Assembly (NCBI GenBank): GCA_027009865.1
Contig: JALVCR010000252.1
Coordinates: forward strand, 1 to 7,883
Source of the DNA: Campylobacterales bacterium
Lineage (GTDB): Bacteria; Campylobacterota; Campylobacteria; Campylobacterales; JAADDG01
Direction: 5' to 3'
Length of the DNA stretch: 7,883 nucleotides
Each line of letters starts with the position of its first letter. Position 1 is the stretch's first letter. Made by a program: the position numbers and the translations under genes. Under the pieces are notes generated by a model, which ran no database searches, was not told the DNA's origin, and worked only from the letters and a program-made list of their open reading frames with translations. Positions 1 through 5,612 of this stretch are shown one piece after another.

Positions 1-74
1 TTTTGCCCTCTTACGAGGAAAAGAAGGCTCCATGCTCTAAATTTTGGGAGAAAATTAAAAAGAGATTCTTTTGA
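1..74 (+). CDS. C-terminal end of an unidentified upstream protein (partial)
   Basis: The frame beginning at position 3 is open for 23 codons up to a TGA at 72-74. It reads LPSYEEKKAPCSKFWEKIKK followed by RFF, a lysine-rich, amphipathic tail that looks like a real protein C-terminus. The TGA overlaps the TTG start of the next gene (shared TTGA at 71-74), which is the usual arrangement in a translationally coupled operon and is the best argument for this frame. Frame 2 stops at 38-40 and frame 1 runs into the Nudix gene until a stop near 121; neither gives a junction of this kind. The product cannot be identified from so short a piece. Confidence 0.55.
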   Translation, partial: LPSYEEKKAPCSKFWEKIKKRFF

Positions 75-529
75 AGATAAGCAGCGGGATACTTCCCTTC
101 AAAGTGGAAAATGGAGAGATTAAAGTTTTTTTGGGGCATATGGGAGGCCCCTTTTGGAAAAACAAGAAGAGATCCTGGAGTATTTTTAAAGGAGAGGTAG
201 AGAAGGGAGAGGATCTTTTAGATGCCGCTAAAAGGGAGTTTAAAGAGGAGACATCCAAAGAGATAGAAGGAGAATTTATACCTCTTGGAAGCGTTGAGAG
301 AAGCGGTAAGAGAGTTTATGTATGGGCTGTAAATAGGGATTTGGATACAGATATCTCTTCAAATCTTATCAAAATTAAATGGCCTCCCAAATCCAATAAA
401 ACAGTAGAGTTTCCTGAGATGGATAGGGCTAAATGGTTCAATTTAAAAGAGGCTAAAGAGATTCTCTCTCTTTATCTTCTTCCTTTTTTGGACAGATTGG
501 AGAGGTTAGTGAAAGAAGGTTCATTTTAG
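71..529 (+). CDS. Nudix hydrolase, COG4119-type predicted NTP pyrophosphohydrolase
   Basis: This 152-residue protein should hydrolyse a nucleoside diphosphate linked to another group (an NTP, dinucleoside polyphosphate or similar) in the cytoplasm with a divalent metal. The Nudix box spans about residues 41-63: G41, E47, then R55-E56 and E59-E60, the metal-binding glutamates. The glycine normally two residues after the second glutamate is S62. Outside the box, the N-terminal GGPFW (25-29), the WPP block (104-106) and the FPEMDRA block (114-120) match, from memory, the COG4119 subfamily rather than MutT proper. The start is TTG at 71, the only plausible start in frame; it overlaps the upstream stop by 4 nt and has only a weak purine-rich ribosome site, which suggests coupled translation. 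The 3' end overlaps the convergent mqnA gene by 9 bp. The family is certain; the substrate is unknown. Confidence 0.9.
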   Translation: MKISSGILPFKVENGEIKVFLGHMGGPFWKNKKRSWSIFKGEVEKGEDLLDAAKREFKEETSKEIEGEFIPLGSVERSGKRVYVWAVNRDLDTDISSNLIKIKWPPKSNKTVEFPEMDRAKWFNLKEAKEILSLYLLPFLDRLERLVKEGSF

Positions 530-1177
530 ATATTTTTTAGCTTTTTTTAGAAAAATTTTTAGAGATTTTTCACATTTGTAATCTATCTTGTAATCTATTA
601 ATTTTAAATAGTTTAAAATATCCCTTTTGGGGATGCCTCTTGTTTTTGAGTATCTCTTTAAAATATATTGAGGTATTTTAACTTTTCTCTTTTTAAAATC
701 GTTTGCCAATCTTTTATAAAAAGCTTCTTTTTTATGAATGCAGAGTCTTGCGAAAACAAAAGGAAGAGAGGTTTTCTCATACCATGCTTTTGCAAGGTCT
801 ATGTAGGAGTTTTTATCTTCCAAATAGAGTTTTAGCGCTTTATCCCCTATTAAAACCTTTCCCTTTATTTCTAAAACTTCAGCGAGTATATTTGAGGTTG
901 CGGAGTGTAAATCCTTTTTGCTCTCTCCCTTTTTTACTATGACGCTATAAACCTCTTTTTTTGCCGTTATACCGATATTTAGGCATCTATATTTCTTACT
1001 CTCTACGCTTGATATGAAAGCGGCCTCTACTCTTTTTGCTTTGAAGTCTTTATTTATTTTTGAGGGATAGCTTTTTTTGTAGTTTAAAGATTGTTTATAT
1101 CTTAAAGATTTTACTCTTCTTTTTAAAAAGATATAAAAAGGAAGGAGATTTATATAATCTATTTTTCCAAATCCCAT
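521..1177 (-). CDS. mqnA: Chorismate dehydratase, futalosine pathway of menaquinone synthesis
   Basis: MqnA dehydrates chorismate to 3-[(1-carboxyvinyl)oxy]benzoate, the first step of the futalosine route to menaquinone in the cytoplasm. The 218-residue protein has the family's opening block GKIDYINLLP (4-13), PSKIN (38-42), AAFISSVES (52-60), the serine/threonine-rich SATSNIL (92-98), IGDKAL (110-115) and a block from DLAKAWYEK (127-135) to LPFVFA (138-143). The fold is of the periplasmic-binding-protein type, but no signal peptide is present, as expected for this cytosolic enzyme. Many MqnA proteins are near 270-290 residues; the short form with a very basic C-terminus is, to my recollection, typical of Campylobacterota, so I do not read it as truncated. 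Start ATG at 1177-1175 begins the conserved block four residues later. Its ribosome site is weak. A TATAAT box lies about 25 nt upstream in the region shared with moaD. The 3' end overlaps the Nudix gene tail to tail. Confidence 0.9.
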   Translation of the reverse strand: MGFGKIDYINLLPFYIFLKRRVKSLRYKQSLNYKKSYPSKINKDFKAKRVEAAFISSVESKKYRCLNIGITAKKEVYSVIVKKGESKKDLHSATSNILAEVLEIKGKVLIGDKALKLYLEDKNSYIDLAKAWYEKTSLPFVFARLCIHKKEAFYKRLANDFKKRKVKIPQYILKRYSKTRGIPKRDILNYLKLIDYKIDYKCEKSLKIFLKKAKKYLK

Positions 1178-1202
1178 GCCTAAATCCGAAAATTTTCAGT
1201 CG

Positions 1203-1208
1203 ATTATA
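1203..1208 (-). promoter_or_regulatory. Likely mqnA promoter, -10 box
   Basis: On the minus strand the gap reads GTTATAATCG, giving TATAAT at 1208-1203. The expected transcription start is near 1196, leaving a leader of roughly 20 nt before the mqnA ATG. No convincing -35 hexamer is visible, which is common for the housekeeping promoters of Campylobacterota. A perfect 10-bp palindrome (GAAAATTTTC, 1188-1197) covers the predicted start. Confidence 0.5.
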
Positions 1209-1220
1209 ACATTTTTAGAT

Positions 1221-1226
1221 TATAAT
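1221..1226 (+). promoter_or_regulatory. Likely moaD-moaE-moeA promoter, -10 box
   Basis: TATAAT at 1221-1226 follows a T-rich stretch (ATTTTTAGAT, 1211-1220), a pattern like the Campylobacter sigma-70 promoter, in which periodic T-runs stand in for a strong -35 box. The start of transcription would fall near 1233, about 19 nt before the moaD ATG. The core ATTATAAT at 1219-1226 is self-complementary, so it could also be read as a -10 box on the other strand. Confidence 0.55.
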
Positions 1227-1251
1227 AAAAACAAAAAGAGAAGGGTTTGTA

Positions 1252-1473
1252 ATGGCTAAAGTGGAATTTTTGGGCCCCATAGGTAAAGAGCCTATGGAGG
1301 TTGATATAAAGAATCTAAAAGAGCTTAAAGATATTTTTAGAGATGATAAGAAGATTCAAGAATGGCTGAAAATAAGCGCGGTTGCGGTAAATGATACTTT
1401 GGTGAATGATATTGATATCAAAATAGATAAAAATGATAAAATTTCCATTTTACCGCCCGTTTGCGGAGGCTGA
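1252..1473 (+). CDS. moaD: Molybdopterin synthase sulfur-carrier (small) subunit
   Basis: MoaD is a ubiquitin-fold sulfur carrier. Its C-terminal glycine is activated by adenylation (MoeB-type enzyme) and thiocarboxylated, and it then donates sulfur to precursor Z (cPMP) within molybdopterin synthase, paired with MoaE. The 73-residue length is slightly below the usual 80 or so. The protein ends in PPVCGG (68-73), the family's required di-glycine tail, and has AVNDTLV (45-51), matching the conserved VN strand-turn before the acidic D-D-K-I loop. The cysteine just before the di-glycine is notable but lies at a variable position. The start ATG at 1252 has AGAAGGG at 1239-1245 as ribosome site, 6 nt upstream. 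It is the first gene of the operon. Its two glycine codons (GGA GGC) also supply the ribosome-binding site for moaE, whose ATG lies 1 nt after the moaD stop. Confidence 0.92.
   Translation: MAKVEFLGPIGKEPMEVDIKNLKELKDIFRDDKKIQEWLKISAVAVNDTLVNDIDIKIDKNDKISILPPVCGG
1465..1469 (+). promoter_or_regulatory. Ribosome-binding site of moaE inside the moaD C-terminus
   Basis: GGAGG at 1465-1469 lies 5 nt before ATG 1475 and is the strongest Shine-Dalgarno match in the window. It decides the moaE start against the in-frame ATG at 1433. It is made of the GGA and GGC codons for the catalytic Gly-Gly of MoaD, so the same bases serve as code and translation signal. Confidence 0.85.
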
Positions 1474-1474
1474 T

Positions 1475-1921
1475 ATGCTTTGGCTTTATAACGGCGCTTT
1501 GGATGTAGAGAGTATCTTAAGCGATTGGTATAGAGAGTATAGGGATAAAAATTTTGGAGCTTTTATAAATTTTGTAGGGATAGTAAGAAAAGAGGGAAAT
1601 ATTGAGGGGCTTAGTTTCGATATTTATGAGCCTTTGCTTAGGAGCTGGTTTGAAGAGTGGCAAAAAAGAGCAAAAAGCAAAAATGCTTTGGTTTTGATGG
1701 CTCATTCCATAGGAGACGTCCCTATTCATAAAAGCTCCTATATTTCAGCTGTATTGTCTCCCAAAAGAAGGGTTGCTTTGTCTATGATAGATGAGTTTGT
1801 CGAAGATTTTAAAGCCAATGCTCCGATATGGAAATATGATTTGGTGGATGGGAAAAGGGTTTATGCAAAAGATAGAAGCCTGAAACTCCCAAACAGCGGA
1901 ATTTTAAGTTCTAAGGATTGA
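1475..1921 (+). CDS. moaE: Molybdopterin synthase catalytic (large) subunit
   Basis: MoaE binds precursor Z and, with two thiocarboxylated MoaD partners, forms the dithiolene of molybdopterin. The 148-residue length is normal. The conserved blocks appear in order: FVGIVR (33-38), SFDIYEP (47-53), HSIGDVPI (77-84), KRRVAL (97-102) and DFKANAPIWKYD (111-122). K113 and K120 have the same seven-residue spacing as the catalytic lysines of E. coli MoaE (K119, K126). The usual HR of the H-R-x-G block is HS here, as I recall it also being in Campylobacter MoaE, so this seems to be a lineage feature. ATG 1475 is chosen because of the GGAGG 5 nt upstream and the normal family N-terminus; an in-frame ATG at 1433 would add 14 residues read out of frame through moaD. 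It lies 1 nt after moaD and 1 nt before moeA, so the three genes are surely co-translated. Confidence 0.94.
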   Translation: MLWLYNGALDVESILSDWYREYRDKNFGAFINFVGIVRKEGNIEGLSFDIYEPLLRSWFEEWQKRAKSKNALVLMAHSIGDVPIHKSSYISAVLSPKRRVALSMIDEFVEDFKANAPIWKYDLVDGKRVYAKDRSLKLPNSGILSSKD

Positions 1922-1922
1922 T

Positions 1923-3152
1923 ATGAAGCCAAGATTTATCTCTTTTAAAGAGTCTATGGAAATACTTGAAGATTCTATGAAAACTTTAAAACTTACCGAA
2001 AAAATTTTTACAGCCGATGCGTTGGGAAGAGTTTTGGCCGAAGATATTGTAGCCGATAAAAATTCTCCGGAATTTGAGACTTCGGCAATGGACGGATATG
2101 CGATAAGGTATGAAGATCAAAAACTAAAAAAGCTTAAAATAGTAGATCTTGTGCCGGCTGGAAAAGAGGCAAAAAGAGAGATACAAAAGGGAGAGTGCGT
2201 AAAAACTTTTACCGGCTCTTTGATGTGCAAAGGAAGCGATACTTTAATACCGATAGAAAATGTAGAGGTAAAGGACGGGTATATCTTTATAAAAGAGGAG
2301 GTTGAGAAGGGATTTTCCGTAAGACCTGTTGGAGAGAATTTCAAAAAGGGCGAAATTTTGATAGAGAGGGGATCTAAAATCTCCTTTGCCGAGATTGGAG
2401 TTTTGGCAAGTTTGAATAAGGTTTTGGTAGAGGTTTATAAAAAGCCTTCAGTCTCTATTATAGCAACAGGCAGCGAGATTTTGGATTTGGGAGAGGAGAG
2501 AGAGAACTCTTCTCAAATTTACAGCAGCAACCATTACACTCTTGAGGCCATTTCCAAAATGGAGGGAGCCGAAGTTATTAGAGTTGGATGCGTGGGAGAT
2601 AACAGAGAGCTTATAAAAGATAAAATCGCAGAGTCTTTAAAAAGAAGCGATATTGTAGTAACAACGGGGGGAGTTAGCGTCGGGGATTTTGATTTTGTAA
2701 AAGATATTTTAAAATCTATGGATGTTGAGTATCTGATAGAGGGAGTTGTAATAAAACCCGGACAGCATATAAAAGTGGTTAGAGCAGGAGAGAAGTATAT
2801 ATTTGCTCTTCCCGGATTTCCATACTCTTCTGCCGTTACTTTCTGGCTTTATGTGGTTCCTTTAATTAGAAAAATGCAGGGATTATCCGGTAAGCTTCCA
2901 AAAGTTTTGGCCACTTTAAAGGAAGATTATAAAAAAAGAAGCAAAAAAGAGGAGTTTACGGCGGTAAATATCTCTTATGAAAACGGAGAGTTTTTTGTAG
3001 ATTTACAAGGTAAAAAAAGCGGCAGCAGCGCTATTTTGACAAATATGCTACAAAATACAGCCCTTATGCAAATTCCTCAAAACGAGGGGGATAAGAAAAA
3101 GGGCGAGAGAGTGGAAGTTATTTTATTTGATATGGAGTTTTTAAGAAGATAA
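1923..3152 (+). CDS. moeA: Molybdopterin molybdenumtransferase
   Basis: MoeA inserts molybdate into adenylated molybdopterin, completing Mo-molybdopterin. The 409 residues match the family's usual length of about 400. Visible marks are SAMDGYA (54-60, whose aspartate corresponds to a conserved active-site residue), FTGSL with the following GSDTLIPIE (96-112), ATGSEIL (181-187), the MoCF/gephyrin block TTGGVSVGDFDFVKD (247-261), IKPG (277-280) and LPGFP (296-300), where many homologues have PGNP. The C-terminal small-barrel domain (about 325-402) is complete. The start ATG at 1923 follows the moaE stop by 1 nt and has AAGGA at 1913-1917 as ribosome site. No separate adenylyltransferase (mog/moaB) lies in the window; it must be elsewhere or be replaced. 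A genome may carry two moeA paralogues, one for molybdate and one for tungstate, and the sequence does not show which metal this one handles. Confidence 0.95.
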   Translation: MKPRFISFKESMEILEDSMKTLKLTEKIFTADALGRVLAEDIVADKNSPEFETSAMDGYAIRYEDQKLKKLKIVDLVPAGKEAKREIQKGECVKTFTGSLMCKGSDTLIPIENVEVKDGYIFIKEEVEKGFSVRPVGENFKKGEILIERGSKISFAEIGVLASLNKVLVEVYKKPSVSIIATGSEILDLGEERENSSQIYSSNHYTLEAISKMEGAEVIRVGCVGDNRELIKDKIAESLKRSDIVVTTGGVSVGDFDFVKDILKSMDVEYLIEGVVIKPGQHIKVVRAGEKYIFALPGFPYSSAVTFWLYVVPLIRKMQGLSGKLPKVLATLKEDYKKRSKKEEFTAVNISYENGEFFVDLQGKKSGSSAILTNMLQNTALMQIPQNEGDKKKGERVEVILFDMEFLRR

Positions 3153-3168
3153 TCTCTTTTGGATTTAT

Positions 3169-3174
3169 AAAGGA
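3169..3174 (+). promoter_or_regulatory. Ribosome-binding site of the HerA-like ATPase gene
   Basis: AAAGGA at 3169-3174 lies 6 nt before ATG 3181. The 28-bp gap after moeA contains neither a TATAAT-like box nor a hairpin, which supports read-through from the moa operon. Confidence 0.7.
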
Positions 3175-3180
3175 TTTTTT

Positions 3181-5559
3181 ATGTCTTTTGATCTTTCGGT
3201 ATATGAGAAAATCGGTATTTTCTATTTGGGCAAAGAGGTTGATAGGGATACTCTCTCTTTATTAGATAAGCCTTTTTTATATAAAAGCAAAAATTTAACA
3301 ACCCATGCGGTTATTATCGGAATGACGGGAAGCGGAAAAACAGGTCTTGGAATAGATATAATAGAGGAAGCCGCGATAGATAATATCCCCTCTATCATAA
3401 TAGATCCCAAAGGAGATATGGGAAATTTGCTTTTAACTTTTCCAAATCTCTCTTTTGAGGATTTTTTGCCCTGGGTTGATGAAAGCGAAGCTAAAGCCAA
3501 AGGCTTAAGCAGGGAGGAGTATGCAAAAAAGATAGCCTCCATGTGGAGAGAGGGGATAAAAAGCTGGGGACAGACCGAAGATAGAATCAAAAGATTAAAA
3601 GAGAGCGCAGATTTTACTATCTATACCCCAGGAAGCAGAGCCGGCGTTTCTCTTTCTATATTAAGCGGCTTTAACGCTCCTTCAAAAGATATCTTAAGCG
3701 ATCCAGATCTCTTCTCTTCTCATATAACGTCTGCTGTTTTGAGTCTTTTATCTCTTGTGGGGGTAAAAGAGTCTTTATCAAGCAGAGAGTTTATGCTTCT
3801 TGCCTCTATTTTCTCCTATTTTTGGAAAGAGGGGAGGGATTTGAGTTTGGAGGAGATTATAGGATATGTGATAAATCCTCCGTTTGATAAAGTAGGGGTT
3901 TTGCCTCTAAAGAGTTTTTATCCCCAAAAAGAGAGATTTGAGTTGGCAGCTTTATTAAATACGATTATTTCCAATCCCTCTTTTAGCGTATGGAGCGAGG
4001 GAGAGAGTTTGGATATTCAAAAGCTTTTATACACAAAAGATGCCAAACCGAAAGTCAGCATTATTTCAATAGCCCATTTAAACGATAATGAGAGGATGTT
4101 TTTTGTAACTCTATTTTTAAATAGATATATAGATTGGATGAGAAAGCAAAAAGGTTCCTCCTCTCTTAGAACAATTCTTTATATGGATGAGATTTTCGGA
4201 TTTTTTCCCTCTACCTCAAATCCTCCTTCAAAAGAGCCTATGCTGCTTTTGTTAAAGCAGGCAAGAGCTTTTGGAGTCGGAATAGTTTTATCTACTCAAA
4301 ATCCGATAGATTTGGATTATAAAGGGCTTTCTAATATAGGAAGCTGGTTTATAGGAAGACTTCAGACAAAACAGGATAAAGAGAGAATTTTAAGCAATCT
4401 CGTAAGCGCAAGCGAGGAAAGACGGGATAAAAAAGAGATAGAAACTCTCTTATCGAATCTAAAAAGCAGAACTTTTCTTTTTAAAAGCGCCAAAGAGGAT
4501 GAGCTTACACTTTTTCAGACAAGATGGGTTTTATCCTATTTAAGAGGTCCCATAACTTCAGATGAGATAAAGATATTGATGAAAGAGAAGAAAAAGGAGT
4601 CTAAAGCTATTAAAGAGAGCGGGGAGATTGAAGCTAAAAAAGAGGGAGAGTTTTTAAAAACCCCGCCCTCTATTAGTGAGGATATAGAAAATCTCTTTTT
4701 AAATCCTCCATATATTGGCAAAGAGAGTTTTATATTCTATCCTTATCTTATTTTTGAAGCGGATGTTAGATTTTTTAACCAAAAGAGAGGGATAGATATA
4801 GAAAATAGGGAAACTCTCTCTTTGTATCTGGATAGAGATTTGAAAAATATCGATCCAAAAGAGGCCAAAAAGGAAAATATTTCAAAAAGAGAGTGCGATA
4901 AAAGGGCTATTGGAAATTCTCTTTTTGCCCCTCTTCCCTCTTTTATAAATTCTTTTTCAAAAAGAGAGCTTATTAGGCTTTTTGATAATTTTCTCTACCA
5001 TAATAGAAAACTAACTCTCTATAGAGTTTTAAAATTAAAAATGGAATCTGACCCAAAAGAGGAGTTTTCCGATTTTAAAGTAAGAGTAGCGGATAGATTA
5101 AAAGAGCTTTATGAAGAGGAGCTTGAGAAGTTAAAAAGGAGATATGAAAAAGAGCAAGAGAGACTTGAGAGAAGACTTCAAAGAGCCAAAGCAAAGCTTG
5201 AAAAAGAGAAAGAGGATGTATCTTCAAAGACAACCGAGACTATTTTGGGATTTGGGATGACTTTGCTTGATGCTTTTTTGGGAAGAAAGAGAGTCAAAAA
5301 ATCAACTGCCGCAAGGGCTGTGGGAAGCTTAAGGAGTGCTGGGAGAGTTTTAAAAGAGAAAGCAGACGTAGAGAGAGCAGAAGAAGAGGTTGAGGCTATT
5401 TTAAAAGATATGGAAGATTTGGAAGAGAGATTAAAAGAGGATATAGATAAACTTTCCGAAAAATATAATATTGACAATTATGAGATAGAGGAGTTTTATA
5501 TTAAACCAAGAAGAAGCGATATCTATAATGAAAATATATATTTATGCTGGAGGGAGTAG
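3181..5559 (+). CDS. HerA/FtsK-superfamily ATPase with C-terminal coiled coil, function unknown
   Basis: The 792-residue protein is a RecA-fold ATPase of the HerA (DUF87-type) group, whose members form hexameric rings that move along DNA or drive secretion. Walker A is GMTGSGKT (47-54, K53), followed by the strand-2 block IIIDPKGDMGNLL (72-84). Walker B is ILYMDEIFGFFP (332-343, D336/E337). A sensor block STQNPIDLD (371-379) precedes GSWFIGRLQ (387-395), where R393 is a candidate arginine finger. After about residue 465 comes a lysine/glutamate-rich linker, then a second region (about 500-635) with no motif I know, a coiled coil (about 636-682), a glycine/alanine/serine stretch (683-722, with ILGFGMTLLDAFLG) and another coiled coil (723-762). 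No signal peptide or clear membrane span is seen. From memory, near-identical motifs occur in an uncharacterised bacterial family of about 800 residues in many phyla. It sits 28 bp after moeA without its own promoter. No NurA-like nuclease or other partner is present. Confidence 0.85.
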   Translation: MSFDLSVYEKIGIFYLGKEVDRDTLSLLDKPFLYKSKNLTTHAVIIGMTGSGKTGLGIDIIEEAAIDNIPSIIIDPKGDMGNLLLTFPNLSFEDFLPWVDESEAKAKGLSREEYAKKIASMWREGIKSWGQTEDRIKRLKESADFTIYTPGSRAGVSLSILSGFNAPSKDILSDPDLFSSHITSAVLSLLSLVGVKESLSSREFMLLASIFSYFWKEGRDLSLEEIIGYVINPPFDKVGVLPLKSFYPQKERFELAALLNTIISNPSFSVWSEGESLDIQKLLYTKDAKPKVSIISIAHLNDNERMFFVTLFLNRYIDWMRKQKGSSSLRTILYMDEIFGFFPSTSNPPSKEPMLLLLKQARAFGVGIVLSTQNPIDLDYKGLSNIGSWFIGRLQTKQDKERILSNLVSASEERRDKKEIETLLSNLKSRTFLFKSAKEDELTLFQTRWVLSYLRGPITSDEIKILMKEKKKESKAIKESGEIEAKKEGEFLKTPPSISEDIENLFLNPPYIGKESFIFYPYLIFEADVRFFNQKRGIDIENRETLSLYLDRDLKNIDPKEAKKENISKRECDKRAIGNSLFAPLPSFINSFSKRELIRLFDNFLYHNRKLTLYRVLKLKMESDPKEEFSDFKVRVADRLKELYEEELEKLKRRYEKEQERLERRLQRAKAKLEKEKEDVSSKTTETILGFGMTLLDAFLGRKRVKKSTAARAVGSLRSAGRVLKEKADVERAEEEVEAILKDMEDLEERLKEDIDKLSEKYNIDNYEIEEFYIKPRRSDIYNENIYLCWRE

Positions 5560-5571
5560 TTTTGGATATGA

Positions 5572-5577
5572 TATAAT
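5572..5577 (+). promoter_or_regulatory. Likely extended -10 promoter of the glycosyltransferase gene
   Basis: TGATATAAT at 5569-5577 contains a TG dinucleotide one base before TATAAT, the extended -10 form that can work without a good -35 box. Transcription would start near 5584, about 29 nt before the ATG at 5613, whose ribosome site AAGGA is at 5603-5607. No hairpin separates it from the ATPase stop at 5559, so some read-through from the upstream operon is also possible. Confidence 0.55.
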
Positions 5578-5612
5578 TTTAAGTTTTAAAATAAGTCTCT
5601 ATAAGGATTTTT

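Noticed and set aside
2..40. Alternative end of the upstream gene in frame 2, stopping at TAA 38-40
   Set aside because: It is only 12 codons and leaves a 30-bp gap without signal. The frame ending at 72-74 overlaps the next start in the usual coupled way. Not fully excluded.
531..565. T-run and AAAAATTTTT palindrome as a terminator
   Set aside because: The palindrome has no loop and no G/C pairs, so it would not form a stable RNA hairpin, and it lies inside the mqnA coding region.
703..942. 79-codon + strand reading frame
   Set aside because: It is antisense to the well-supported mqnA gene, lacks a ribosome site and resembles no family.
1433..1474. Longer moaE starting at ATG 1433
   Set aside because: The extra 14 residues are read out of frame through the conserved moaD C-terminus and have no ribosome site, whereas ATG 1475 has GGAGG 5 nt upstream and gives the normal family N-terminus.
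3222..3590. 122-codon - strand reading frame inside the ATPase gene
   Set aside because: It is the complement of the conserved Walker A region. Its serine- and isoleucine-rich composition is what the reverse strand of a lysine/aspartate-rich gene gives.
5178..5477. 99-codon - strand reading frame
   Set aside because: Its very high serine and phenylalanine content mirrors the AGA/AAA/GAG-rich coiled coil on the + strand, and there is no start signal.
3181..5559. HerA-type anti-phage defence system
   Set aside because: Such systems pair HerA with a nuclease or NAD-consuming effector next door. The neighbours here are moeA and a glycan enzyme, and no mobile-element signs are present.
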